From: Diphasiastrum complanatum
Lineage: Eukaryota; Streptophyta; Lycopodiopsida; Lycopodiales; Lycopodiaceae
Assembly: GCA_029204225.1 (NCBI GenBank)
Contig: CM055101.1
Span: forward strand, 1,475,844 to 1,539,843
Direction: 5' to 3'
DNA: 64,000 bases
Of the stretch, positions 45,504-56,330 are shown in pieces. A program made the translations under genes and the position numbers. Positions within the stretch are counted from its first letter, which is position 1; each line of letters opens with the position of its first letter. Under the pieces are notes generated by a model. It made no database searches and was not told the origin of the DNA. It saw only the letters and a list, made by a program, of their open reading frames with translations.

Positions 45504-46014
45504 TGTTATATACCATAACGGTACGCCCTTCCGTGACAACCTCGCAAGGAGCATGATGCAAGACTGGAGTTTCCAACATGTTTGGGTGCCACGCATCACC
45601 ATCCTAGGTGGTCACGTGTCGCCGGCAAGACCGTGCTTGAAGGGACCCACTGTGATATGCCTAGATAGTGGTGGGCTTTTTCTCTTTCCATTCACTCAAT
45701 CTATGCGGGAGTTGGTAGATGGAGAGCACGTGCATGAGCCAGGATGTATCTTTAGGCTAGGAGATGTGTGCTAGGGAGAGCATAGTGGGTATGGGATGCC
45801 AGTTATCATAGGAGGCTTGACCGGGCATGATTATGTCGATTGCTCCAGTGCATGGGGGTGGGTCTGTTGTGACCCTACGGATGGGCAGTTACGGTGGATC
45901 GTCACTGGTATGGGGTGTGCGGAACCTTTAAGGCATTCGATGATCCTAGGGAGTTGTAACATATTCCCAATCATTATTCTTGTTAATACATTCTGAATAT
46001 GCACGTGAATTAGA
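45504..46014 (+). repeat. Gypsy 3' LTR, copy B
   Basis: Counterpart of 31904-32413, starting TGTTATATACCATAACGG after the polypurine tract. It differs by a few substitutions. Confidence 0.75.
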
Positions 46015-46377
46015 TATTGGCCATTGAGTTGAAGAGAATCCATAGGAATAAGAGTCTCCAATAGAAGCCACTTTAAGCTCTTGTGAAATGGATCCATGAG
46101 GCATTGAACAAGAATCCGAGTATTGATATGAGTTGGATTTCTATGGAATAATGAAATCTCTTCATTGCTAGTAGTATCCATGTTGAATACCTCATACTCC
46201 ATTAGATTGTTGTCAAAAATAAAATCATTCACTAAAGCTCCCAAATCAAACTGAAATGGTTTGCATATCGGGTTCATAAAATAGCCAGTCAATTTCAAGC
46301 CATGGAATATTGGTGCTGTATAGTCCTCATTCTGAAAGTCTGGTGAATGTGTTGATCGACTTTCTTTGAGCATAACA
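46015..46377 (-). other. unidentified conserved segment S, copy B
   Basis: Almost identical to 32414-32770. The same open frame is retained on the minus strand. Function unknown. Confidence 0.5.
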
Positions 46378-47030
46378 CTATTCTCGATTTGAAGACCAAA
46401 AAAGCTCTTCATGTGATCAAGATGAATGTGACAAATTGAACTTCTCAAGGAAGTTGGTAAGTGCACTACATCTAGTAAGGCTTGGGAATCTCTAAAGAAG
46501 GTTTATGAGTTCGAGTTTACATCAAGGGTTCTAACCCTTAGGAGTCAAATCTTTTCAAGTTTTCAAAATAAGGATGTAAGTGCTTATGCTTTTGTTTTGA
46601 GGGTTAAAGCATTCAATGACGAGTTAGCATGTATTGATGAAAGACTTAAGGAGATAGAACTTGTTCAAGTACTTTTCAATGGCTTGTTGGATGATCATGC
46701 TAATCTTGCTCAAAGTTTTGCTATTCAAAAGACATTGCCAAGTATTGTGGACATGCAATAAATCTTGGTGAATAAGGAGTTTAGGCTTCTATCAAGAGAT
46801 GGATCCACTTCCACATCTCAACCTGGAAAGGAGGAGGCTATGTTCTCAAAGGGCAAGTTCAAGGGCAAGAGCAAAGGCAAGTAATCTAAAGGACAATCTC
46901 AAGGTGAGCCTTCTACTTTTGTTGGCAAGAAGAAAGATAAATCTAAGCTTAAATACTTCTATTGTGGAGTCAAAACATGGCAAGGTTGCCATCGATGGGA
47001 CCAAGTCCCGACATTTGTGACATTGCGCAG
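46378..47030 (+). pseudogene. Copia gag fragment, copy B
   Basis: As copy A, with the shared TAA after DMQ and a stop after KGKSKGK that is TAA here rather than TGA. It ends at the first half of the zinc knuckle, with one further change (KYFYCGV). Confidence 0.85.
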
Positions 47031-47640
47031 CACATAAATGACATAGTGTAATTATGACAAGGATGTGTGTACATTGTAAACATTGAAACGTACTGTATTG
47101 ATAGATTTCTGCCATTGTAGGACACTTAAGATTTCAATTCCAACAGTTTGTCCTTTCATGAATTGTATTCCAAGGAAGCAATCACAAATTTGAGTTTATT
47201 GAACTTCTGCCTTAAACAATTGCAATTGATGATCATATGCCTATAGCTCGTAGTGATGAATTTTTTTTTTTTTTGTAATTAATAAATTACATTGTTCATG
47301 ATCTTTTTGATTGAAAGACACTTAACGAATTAACTTATCTTTTTGGCTTGTAAAACTTTGTGCCCGTTCAGATATATTCTAAGCAAAATGCTGACGCAAT
47401 GGTAATACTACAGAGAAGCCATAGTAAAGGCCACGAGCAATTGAGACAGAGCAATCACAATTACAATTTTCTCTACCAAGTAAATTGTAGACCTCAATTA
47501 TCTTGCCTTTCAAGAACATAAACAACGATAAAAGATGTTCTATTTTTGTCAGTTAATTTGATGCCATGTTACTCCTCAACATCCAGCTAGTAAAGAATCT
47601 TGCAATAGTCATTCTAGATGTGCAATTAGCGAAGAATCAC
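47031..47640. other. 3' flank of BYPASS1-like copy 3
   Basis: Equivalent to 33431-34038. No gene. Confidence 0.6.
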
Positions 47641-48584
47641 TCAACAAACTTTCGGTACTGCAGAAATGAGTTTTGTCCCACCCGCTACTATGTCATCAAA
47701 AAGATCACCTACGGTGCACTCCAAACTTTCCAAACCACAGTTCAGACTGTTTAAGCTATGCCGGAGCTCCGTAACATCTGACATTCGCAATTCGAACGAG
47801 CGCAGAACCTGTTCTCCAAATGACGGAAATTCAATGAAAAAATTATCCACATGAGCTTGCATGTTTCCAAATTCTCTTAGAAGGATTTTCTCTTTCGTTT
47901 CCTCACTGAACCGCAAGCCAATTTGTTCGATAAGCCTTTGATGTGAAATAGACGTAGATTTAGCCCATTCGCCCGTCGAACAAATCACAATCAGTTTAGC
48001 GGAGTAAGAACTATCCATGTGAAGGAGTCCAAACAGAAGAATCATTGAAACGAAAGAAATTATGCTCTTCATGGGGTAAATTACTGCGCAAGGATGAAAT
48101 TGCTTTGCATATCTGCTACCAAAATTCCAAAGCTCCTCCTCTGCCTCAAGTTTCATATCAACAAGTTGCTTGTTTGCTTGATGTATTCTGGACATCTCTC
48201 GTCGGCAATGATTTAGAGCCTGAACTATGGTATCATAATCATGCCCACCTGCTTGAAGAGTTTCAACAGCTATATGGACTACCCGCCCATAAATTCGCAA
48301 TCTGGAAATACCCGTCATCAAAGCTTTATAAACATTCATAAGTCGCACTGTCTCATCCATCAGAGTACTAAAGCATTTTATGGAAAAACAACCTTCTCCG
48401 GTAGATCCAAAACAGCTGCAAGAGAAGATCTGAGAATATCCACAGCATACTGCATCCAGTCTATTGTGAAAAACTTATTTCCAATTGACTCTTCCAATTT
48501 TTGCAGACATGACGACAAATTGTCGTGAAATGACATATTGGCAGCACCATGACCGTGAGATCGCAGCGAATTTACAAAAACCAT
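47641..48584 (-). pseudogene. BYPASS1/ROH1-like gene, copy 3 (frameshifted)
   Basis: Near-identical to the intact copy but with one A missing at about 48379 (gcattttatgg versus gcattttaatgg). This shifts the frame after about codon 68, just after LPEKVVFP. The remaining 239 codons (47641-48360) stay open in the other frame from LMDETVRLMNVYKAL to the normal end. Together with the Copia inserted 35 bp upstream of the ATG, this copy is very unlikely to be functional. A sequencing error at this single base is possible and would restore the frame but not the promoter. Confidence 0.85.
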
Positions 48585-48614
48585 GGCGGTGTTTCTTCAG
48601 GCAGAGTTAAGGAA
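48585..48614 (-). promoter_or_regulatory. proximal 5' UTR of BYPASS1-like copy 3
   Basis: About 30 bp between the ATG and the Copia target duplication. The rest of the 5' region lies on the far side of the element (54486-54782). Confidence 0.7.
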
Positions 48615-48619
48615 GCAAC
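48615..48619. other. target site duplication gcaac, left
   Basis: gcaac here and at 54481-54485 flank the Copia. The uninterrupted sequence at 28289-28330 and 34984-35030 has gcaac once, which confirms a 5-bp duplication on insertion. Confidence 0.95.
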
Positions 48620-49272
48620 TGTGAAAAACTCAGATCCAAAAGATGCTAAAGTTTCATAAAGATCTTGGCCATGGAAGTTATGCACATCTAGATTGAAAAA
48701 ATGATAGAAATTGTGATGTTAAGCATACTAAACATCAACTAAACATCAAAATCTGATCATAAGCTTCCACAAACAGAAACTTGCTGTCCCTGTCCGTACT
48801 TCAGAGCCTACAACCTGCATTTCACACGTGTGAAGCCATAGCAACAAAGAAATCACAATTCTAGTGGCTAGAATGCAAGATATGAACAAAAAAGTGAGAG
48901 AGAAGAAGATGGACCTTCAAAGAGCATAACATTCATTCAATAGAATGAAAATGAGATGTGTACATACTCGTGGAGATGGCTATTTATAGCAGCCATAGTG
49001 CCTCTTGGCCACTTGTCTTATGATAGGCTAAAATTGGGGTCCAATAGGATTCACCCATATACCTAGAAATTTGGTCAAATAGGAATGCACCAAATTATGA
49101 GCCAATAGAAGAGCTCCACACTCGACCTCCTCTAATTAATGTGACCTCAAAAGTAGTGTACACATACTTTGGGCCTCTACATACATGTATGAACCTATCT
49201 CTAACTTTTTTTTGGCCATAGGCCTACAAAATCTCAAGTTAGGAAAATACTACTAGTTGACAATTTTTCACA
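48620..49272 (-). repeat. Copia 3' LTR
   Basis: In element orientation it begins TGTGAAAAATTG and ends TTTTTCACA. A TATA-like CTATAAATA is at 48980-48988 on the minus strand. It also contains the stop codon of the gag-pol ORF. Confidence 0.97.
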
Positions 49273-52200
49273 CTCCCTCTTCAACTAGTTTTAGCATAGA
49301 TTTAGAAAGTACACCAAGACTTGTTCTATGCTTGAAAAATAAGTCCTTTCCCAATGCTTTGGTAAAGATATCAGCCACACATTCCTTTGATGGGACATGT
49401 TCAAGCTTGATCTCTTTTGCCAACACTTGTTCTCTCACAAAATGGTAAGCCACCTCGATATGTTTGCTCCTTGCATGGAAAACCGGATTGCTTGCTAGAC
49501 TTTGGGCTGAAAGGTTGTCACAAAAGATGATTGGACTCTCTGAAAAATCCAGCAAATGAAGCTCCATAATCATCCTCTTGATCCACACCATCTCCTTTGT
49601 GCATGATGTCAAAGCTTTGTACTCGGCCTCACTAGAAGAAAGTGATATAGTTGCTTGTTTCTTCGACATCCATGAGATAGCTCCATCACCTATGAAAATA
49701 GCATGTGCATTTATGGATTTTCTATCCATAAGGTCTCCTGCAAAATCTGAATCTGAAAAACCAAATAAGTTAGGTGATGAGCCTCTATAAACAATGCCAA
49801 AATCTTTTGTTCCCGAGATGTATCTCAAGATCCTCTTTCCTAGTTTCCAATGTTCTATGCTAGGATCTTGCATGAATTGGCTTAATCTACCAACACAATA
49901 AGATAAATCAGGTCTTGTGATGGTTAGATATATAAGAGAACCTATTAGCTTCCTATAGAGAGTAATGTCCTCGAAGGATCTTTCATTACCTCTTATAGTT
50001 AGCTTTACATGTGATTCCATAGGTGTATCAATAGGATTTGCATCTACCATATGAAATCTATTGAGAATAGAAATAGCATACTTCTCTTGTGAAATAAAAG
50101 TGATTTGAGAAGTTCTAATTACTTCTATTCCTAAGATATAGCTCAAAAGACCAAGATCATGCACTTCAAATTCCTTTTTTAGTGCTTTCTTGATATCTTC
50201 TATATCTTCCTTGTTCCCTCCACTTAAAATAATGTCATCCACATAAATTAGAAGGATTGTAACATCATTAGCACTAATTCTAAAGTAAAGTGAATGATCA
50301 TACTCACTCATAGTGAAGTTTTGAGAAAGTAGAAAAGAGTTAAGCCTAGCATACCAACTCCTTGGTGCTTGCTTAAGACCATACAAACTTTTTTGTAGAA
50401 AACACACATGATTAGGCTTGCTATGAGAAACATAGCTCTCGGGTTGCTCCATGTAGACTTCCTCTTCAAGATCACCATTCAAGAAAGCATTAGAAATGTC
50501 TAATTGCCAAAGATCCCATCCATAAAGAGTTGCAAGGGAAATGATTACTCTTATGCTCACCATCTTTGCCACGGGTGCAAAGGTTTCCTCATAGTCAATG
50601 CCATGCTCTTGAGCATAACCTTTAGCCACCAACCTTGCCTTCAACTTGTTGATAGATCCATCTTGATTTGTCTTTACCTTGAAGATCCATTTGCATCCAA
50701 TTGCACTTTTGCCCTTTGGAAGCTCCACCAATCTCCATGTGTTGTTCTTCATAAGTGCTTCAAACTCAAGATCCATTGCTTGGATCCATTCCTCTTCTTG
50801 CCTTGCTTCATCTACACATGAAGGTACATCAAAAGAAGTTAGGAAAGCATAGTTGGATCCATCCACCACTTGCTTACCTTTGCCATCATAAGTGAGCCTT
50901 GAGGGTTTCACTTTATGCCTTGGAGTTCTCCTTGGAATTTGACTTGAAGAGGCTTCTTCAACATCCACATCCAATGTGTCATCAACTCCATTGTCATCAA
51001 GCACATTAGTTGCAACAACACCATCATCACTTGAAACAACTTTTGGAATGTTACCTTCATCAAAAATGACATCCCTACTTGTGAACACTTTCTTGATTGA
51101 AGGAACATAAATCCTATATGCTTTGCTTACTTCACTATAACCAACAAAAATGCCCTTTCTTGAAGATGGATCCTCCTTAGTTCTATCATCAAGAGTAATG
51201 TTGAAGTAGCAAATGCATCCAAAAGTTCTTAGAAACTTGACATTAGGCTTCGTACCAAACAAAGCTTCAAAAGGGGTTTTTCCTTCCAATACAACACTTG
51301 GCCATCTATTGCATAGGAAATTTGCACACAACAAAGCATCACTCCAAAAAGGTTTAGGAAGATTAGCATTCAATCTCATTGCCTTTGCACTCTCACACAA
51401 GGTTCTATTCTTCCTCTCGGCCACTCCATTTTGTTGTGGTGTTCTTGGACATGTGTACTCCCTCTTGATCCCATGCTCATCGCAAAAGGCTTTGAATTTG
51501 TTAGAAATGTATTCACCACCATTGTCGCTCCTCAAGCATTTGATTTTGGTTGTAAATTGAGTCTCAATAGCAACTTTGAACTTGACAAACACATCAAACA
51601 CCTCATCCTTGCTCTTTAGTAGATAAACCCAACAAAATCTACTAAAATCATCAATGAAAGTTACATACATCTTAGCACCTCCATTGCTAATTGTAGTAAC
51701 ACCATGAATATCCGAATGCAAGAGAGAAAAAGGCATCTTAGATCTAGATATAGATCTAGTATATGGCAATCTATGTGATTTAGACAAAGCACATTCTTCA
51801 CAAACATGATTCAAGCAAGTAAGAGACTTGGGAAGTCCCCTTACTACCTCCTTTTTGGCTATTACCTCCAAGGCCTTGTAGTTGAGATGTCCCATCCTTT
51901 TATGCCATACCTCTTGAATTGACATTTGTTCATTTGCCATGCATCCAACTTGGTTAGCAACAACACATGCATCAAGTTTGAACAATTTCCCTTGCCTTTT
52001 CCCTTTTGCAATGATACTACACCCCTTTTTGATCAAGCAAGCATCACCATCAAACTCAACTTTGAATCCTTTGTCAAGCATTTGGCTTACACTAAGTAAG
52101 TTCTTGGTAATGGATGGAATGAGCAAAACATCTTTCAATTCTATATTCCTATTTGTAGAAAGTGAAATAGGAATTGTGCCAATCCCCTTGATTGCACACT

Positions 52201-53218
52201 CACCATCATTTGCGGTATAGATTACCTTCCTATCACCATCAAATGCCATTAAAGATGAAAAATACTCTTTATGATATGTCATATGAGAAGTGGCTCCACT
52301 ATCAATCCACCAAGGATCAATGTCTCCATGATTAGCCAACAAGCAAGATGACATAACAAAAGCATCATTTGAAAGAAGCTCATCCCCACCCTCATCAATA
52401 GTTAGATTGGTTTGCTTTTCCCCTTGATCCCTCTTTTTCTTAAAACAATCACTAGCAAAATGCCCTTTGACTCCACAATAGAAACATTTTAGCTTAGATC
52501 TATCCTTCTTTTTGCCAAAAGTAGAGTGCTCACCTTGGTCTTGCCCTTTAGACCAATTGCTTTTACCTTTGCCCTTGAACTTGCCTTTAGAGAACATTGC
52601 CTCCTCTTCTCCTCCTTGAGATGTAGAAGATGCTCCCACTCTTGCTTGCAACCTGAATTCTTCAGCCAACAAGACCTCTTGCAAGTCTCCAACACTTGGT
52701 AAACATTTTTGGATAGCATAACTTTGAACAAGATTAGCATGATCATCCAACAAGCCATTGAGAATCACTTGAACAAGCTCCTCATTATTTATGCCATCAT
52801 TAATGCATGCTAACTCATCATTCAATGCTTTAACTCTCAAAACAAAAGCATGTCCATTCTCACTCTTCTTTTGCATACAAGAAAAGATTTGCCTTCTTAA
52901 AGTCAACACTCTAGAAGTAGACTTGGATTCATAAACCTTCTTCAAGGCTTCCCAAGCTTCACTAGATGATGTGCACTTACCAACCTCTTTGATAAGCTCA
53001 TTTGTCACATTCATCTTGATCATGTGAAGGGCTTTCTTTGCCCTCTTGTCATACCTCAATTGTTCTTGAGGTGCCAAAGGTCTCTCCTCCACACCTACAA
53101 CAATATCCATCAACTCATTCATCTCAAGCAAAGACTCCATCCTTACTTTCCAAGTAGAATAGTTGAGGGAGGTAAGCCTATCATTGCTTTCCAACATGTA
53201 GCCTCCATTTGTAGCCAT
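49268..53218 (-). CDS. Copia gag-pol polyprotein, 1316 codons
   Basis: A single ORF in Copia order. Gag is about residues 1-230 (STWKVRMESLLE; FVLRVKALNDELA). The CCHC knuckle has Cys245, Cys248, His253 and Cys258. Protease has WWIDSGATSHM with Asp306. Integrase has the HHCC finger (His439, His444, Cys473, Cys476) and a D-D-E triad near Asp503, Asp565 and Glu601, followed by GVAERKNRT. Reverse transcriptase has QLDISNAFLNG (Asp907) and YVDD at 992-995. RNase H has DSDFAGD (Asp1158), SSSEAEY (Glu1197), FCDN (Asp1234) and ADIFTKAL (Asp1283). No stop or frameshift. The product would be cleaved to capsid, protease, integrase and RT-RNase H and act in cytoplasmic particles and the nucleus. The first ATG follows a leader of about 600 bp. 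The last two codons and stop read into the 3' LTR. Confidence 0.97.
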   Translation of the reverse strand: MATNGGYMLESNDRLTSLNYSTWKVRMESLLEMNELMDIVVGVEERPLAPQEQLRYDKRAKKALHMIKMNVTNELIKEVGKCTSSSEAWEALKKVYESKSTSRVLTLRRQIFSCMQKKSENGHAFVLRVKALNDELACINDGINNEELVQVILNGLLDDHANLVQSYAIQKCLPSVGDLQEVLLAEEFRLQARVGASSTSQGGEEEAMFSKGKFKGKGKSNWSKGQDQGEHSTFGKKKDRSKLKCFYCGVKGHFASDCFKKKRDQGEKQTNLTIDEGGDELLSNDAFVMSSCLLANHGDIDPWWIDSGATSHMTYHKEYFSSLMAFDGDRKVIYTANDGECAIKGIGTIPISLSTNRNIELKDVLLIPSITKNLLSVSQMLDKGFKVEFDGDACLIKKGCSIIAKGKRQGKLFKLDACVVANQVGCMANEQMSIQEVWHKRMGHLNYKALEVIAKKEVVRGLPKSLTCLNHVCEECALSKSHRLPYTRSISRSKMPFSLLHSDIHGVTTISNGGAKMYVTFIDDFSRFCWVYLLKSKDEVFDVFVKFKVAIETQFTTKIKCLRSDNGGEYISNKFKAFCDEHGIKREYTCPRTPQQNGVAERKNRTLCESAKAMRLNANLPKPFWSDALLCANFLCNRWPSVVLEGKTPFEALFGTKPNVKFLRTFGCICYFNITLDDRTKEDPSSRKGIFVGYSEVSKAYRIYVPSIKKVFTSRDVIFDEGNIPKVVSSDDGVVATNVLDDNGVDDTLDVDVEEASSSQIPRRTPRHKVKPSRLTYDGKGKQVVDGSNYAFLTSFDVPSCVDEARQEEEWIQAMDLEFEALMKNNTWRLVELPKGKSAIGCKWIFKVKTNQDGSINKLKARLVAKGYAQEHGIDYEETFAPVAKMVSIRVIISLATLYGWDLWQLDISNAFLNGDLEEEVYMEQPESYVSHSKPNHVCFLQKSLYGLKQAPRSWYARLNSFLLSQNFTMSEYDHSLYFRISANDVTILLIYVDDIILSGGNKEDIEDIKKALKKEFEVHDLGLLSYILGIEVIRTSQITFISQEKYAISILNRFHMVDANPIDTPMESHVKLTIRGNERSFEDITLYRKLIGSLIYLTITRPDLSYCVGRLSQFMQDPSIEHWKLGKRILRYISGTKDFGIVYRGSSPNLFGFSDSDFAGDLMDRKSINAHAIFIGDGAISWMSKKQATISLSSSEAEYKALTSCTKEMVWIKRMIMELHLLDFSESPIIFCDNLSAQSLASNPVFHARSKHIEVAYHFVREQVLAKEIKLEHVPSKECVADIFTKALGKDLFFKHRTSLGVLSKSMLKLVEEGV
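49273..49284 (-). other. polypurine tract
   Basis: Reads GAAGAGGGAG on the minus strand directly before the 3' LTR; it would prime plus-strand DNA synthesis. The same bases encode the final VEEG residues of the polyprotein. Confidence 0.85.
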
Positions 53219-53815
53219 GTTGCAATGATTGATCTCTGATCTTTGACCTGTTCCAATGCACTAAGCACTCTCTTGAATCAACAAATGAAACACAAGAAGA
53301 AATCACAAAGATTTGGAACCTAAAACCTTACTTTTTCTCTCTTTTCCTCACTTTTTCCTTAATTTTAGCCACTAGTTTTATGATTTCTTGATCAAACCAA
53401 GACCAAACCTCAATATACTTGCTTTTCCCTCACTCCTAAGATTGAAATACACTCTTGAATCATTCAGCAAACTGAAAATCAGAGGGTTACATCAATTTTG
53501 AAGTTTTTGACATGAAGAAGCAAGAAATTGAATCAAAAAACTATATGCTAGAATGGAAAACTAATAGGATCTTGTTGGATCTTGCATCTCCCTCTTTCCA
53601 AAACAATTTTTGTCTCCTTATTCTGATAAGTACAGAGGGAATTCGCCCTACTTCAATTGAAATGCATACAAATGATGTTTTGATCACAAAGATCCAATTT
53701 CTACACATAAATCAACAAGATTTTTAGCTAGAAACTTGATTGGAATGCTACAAAAGCAAACTCGCCCACAAATCTCTTCTAAATCTGGCAAAACCTGCAC
53801 ATTTGGCCGCCTAAT
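53219..53815 (-). other. Copia 5' leader
   Basis: About 600 bp between the primer binding site and the gag ATG. It would hold packaging and dimerisation signals, which cannot be seen by eye. No ORF of note on the element strand. Confidence 0.7.
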
Positions 53816-53827
53816 GCTCTGATACCA
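53816..53827 (-). other. Copia primer binding site
   Basis: TGGTATCAGAGC on the minus strand, a full match to the plant initiator-methionine tRNA 3' end complement, abutting the 5' LTR. Confidence 0.95.
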
Positions 53828-54480
53828 TGTGAAAAACTCAGATCCAAAAGATGCTAAAGTTTCATAAAGATCTTGGCCATGGAAGTTATGCACATCTAGA
53901 TTGAAAAAATGATAGAAATTGTGATGTTAAGCATACTAAACATCAACTAAACATCAAAATCTGATCATAAGCTTCCACAAACAGAAACTTGCTGTCCCTG
54001 TCCGTACTTCAGAGCCTACAACCTGCATTTCACACGTGTGAAGCCATAGCAACAAAGAAATCACAATTCTAGTGGCTAGAATGCAAGATATGAACAAAAA
54101 AGTGAGAGAGAAGAAGATGGACCTTCAAAGAGCATAACATTCATTCAATAGAATGAAAATGAGATGTGTACATACTCGTGGAGATGGCTATTTATAGCAG
54201 CCATAGTGCCTCTTGGCCACTTGTCTTATGATAGGCTAAAATTGGGGTCCAATAGGATTCACCCATATACCTAGAAATTTGGTCAAATAGGAATGCACCA
54301 AATTATGAGCCAATAGAAGAGCTCCACACTCGACCTCCTCTAATTAATGTGACCTCAAAAGTAGTGTACACATACTTTGGGCCTCTACATACATGTATGA
54401 ACCTATCTCTAACTTTTATTTGGCCATAGGCCTACAAAATCTCAAGTTAGGAAAATACTACTAGTTGACAATTTTTCACA
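53828..54480 (-). repeat. Copia 5' LTR with promoter
   Basis: Counterpart of 48620-49272, offset 5,208 throughout. The TATA-like box is at 54188-54196. This copy drives element transcription leftward, towards the BYPASS1-like copy 3. Confidence 0.95.
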
Positions 54481-54485
54481 GCAAC
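54481..54485. other. target site duplication gcaac, right
   Basis: Pairs with 48615-48619. Confidence 0.95.
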
Positions 54486-54782
54486 CTTTGCCGTCTGTGT
54501 ATTTTGTAGAAATCAAGGTAAGGCTACCGGCCTACCGCTGTACCTTCTGAAATAGCTTGAGAACGTTGTCAAGAAAAAAAAATTATGAAGTAAAATTCGC
54601 CTTGAGATTGTCGACGAACCCAGCTACGGATTATCACTGACTCAGAGGTTCGAAGGAATTTATTGAGTTCCGCCCTCTGTCTCTTACATTCAACACGTCT
54701 GCATTCAAGTAAGTCTGTTCTTGGCAAATCGTTCGCGCTCTCACTCTCGCTCACTCGATCTCTCTCTCTCTCTCTCTCTCAA
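54486..54782 (-). promoter_or_regulatory. displaced 5' region of BYPASS1-like copy 3
   Basis: Continues the interrupted upstream region, with the 5'-UTR intron candidate and a CT tract at 54759-54780. It is separated from its ATG by 5.87 kb. Confidence 0.6.
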
Positions 54783-55730
54783 TCAAATGTGTGGTGTTCT
54801 CTCTATCGATCTCTATTTATATGCTATTTGGACACCTTCAAAACCCTAGTCGTTACATAATATGTAGTACCCTAGAACGTGACTAAATGCATATTGGACC
54901 CCTAAGAGGGCTAAAACTTGGGACCAAAAAACACTTTGGATACCAAGCCAACAAAGTGATCCAAGGGAGTTGCCTAGAATATGACTAGGTAATAGAATGC
55001 CATGGTTAACCTCGGTACTCGTTATTTATTTAGCTAGGTCGGACTATGCATTGCATTTTCAAGTTGCACCGCATGCCAAAGTGCTATTTGTCTTTCAAAG
55101 AAAAGCAAATATGTCAACAAGGCGGGGATGAGAGTCTTGAGCTAGAGCCTACACTACATCATGGGTGACTAGGAGGAGGCTATGCTAGACATCACTAGTT
55201 GGCCTTTAGGTATCATGATTCAGCCCTATCTCCTCAGGCTTTACTATGAAGAATTTAAGATTTACTTTTAGGTTGTTTACACGTTGCAGACTGATAGATA
55301 TTATAACAATTTGTGATTTGCTTTTATGAAGTTTGGATAATTCAATTATAGAAGTTGGAACTACATGCCATTCATCGTTTATGTATGTTCTACGATTTCA
55401 GACTTGTCACTTGTATTTGAATTATGGTAACAAGCATTACTTCCCCTCTCATCAGACAAGCATTCATTGCATGGAATAACAATAATCACTTAAATAAGAA
55501 TAATGAGATTCTACTATATGAGCAAAACTTCATAAGTATAATCTTGAAAATAGCATTGACAGAGTAAATCATTCACATCAATAAAATGAGAATAGAATAA
55601 CTCACTAACTTCACTTCAATCCATTTCAAAGACATATGCGAGAACAAATGCTCTTTATATAGCCTCGTAGATGTTCTAAATATGAAATAACCGTCTTAAG
55701 TTCCATAACCACTTCTTGGCATTGGCCCTT
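54783..55730. other. upstream flank with LTR-like end, copy B
   Basis: Non-coding, as 35323-36250. The LTR-like part begins about 55570. Confidence 0.5.
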
Positions 55731-55739
55731 CGATAATCG

Positions 55740-55985
55740 CAAGCCTGAATCCATTGGTGAGTGAGCGAGTTTACAATTGATCAGATTGTATCTGATAAGG
55801 GTATTGTGAAGATACCGTTGCTGAGTGATAAAGATCAGACTTCTAGCTCCGTCTCTGTGAATTTGAATGCCCAAACAGAAGTGAGCTTCGTCCAGATCGG
55901 TCATGTCAAGTTCGGAAGACAACATCTGTTTAGCAAGCATCTTATTCACTTGGTCTCCCTCTGTACTAAGCTCTGCAGCACCCAA
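55740..55985 (-). pseudogene. Copia reverse transcriptase fragment, best copy
   Basis: Within the open frame 55626-55985: NKMLAKQMLSSELDMTDLDE, HFCLGIQI, FITQQRYLHNTLIRYNL, SPMDSGLRLSKGQ. This corresponds to the RT segment after YVDD in Copia. N-terminal RT and RNase H are missing. In element direction it should follow the integrase relic at 56790-57960; repeat R and a non-coding segment lie between them. Confidence 0.8.
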
Positions 55986-56330
55986 TTTGGTGTCCTATAG
56001 CCAAAGTTATGATCATCTGAAGTTTTGCAATTTTGTGAGTAAAATTGGCAAAATTTGAAATTGTTCTGATTGCATGCCAGTCATTTCCCTAATTTGTAGT
56101 ACTGTGCTTGCATGGATTAGTTGCATGTTGATTCTCAGAGTGATTCTGACATGCATGAGAGATTTACAATGGATTTGAGTGGTCATACGCATGTGCTCTT
56201 ACAGGTGGGTTACAAATCAGTGTTAATGGATGACAAATTCCGTAAAACTGAAGTTTACGTAGGAAAATTCCGTAATGACGTTTGTAACTGATGTAGTGTG
56301 CTTTGCATGCCAGTTTGACATTGGGGTAGT
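55979..56330 (+). repeat. dispersed repeat R, forward copy B
   Basis: Paired with the inverted copy at 62268-62630. It sits between Copia RT and integrase relics, so it probably inserted into that older Copia. Confidence 0.85.

Larger units (their letters stand above)
48620..54480 (-). mobile_element. complete, young Ty1/Copia retrotransposon (5,861 bp)
   Basis: Two 653-bp LTRs (48620-49272 and 53828-54480) with TGTGAAAAA/TTTTTCACA ends, a 5-bp target duplication, primer binding site, polypurine tract and one uninterrupted gag-pol ORF. The LTRs differ at one position by my comparison (T at 49210, A at 54418), so insertion was recent and after the A/B duplication. All catalytic motifs are present, so the element may be autonomous. 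The gag fragments at 24010, 32771 and 46378 belong to a related, older family on the opposite strand. Confidence 0.97.
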
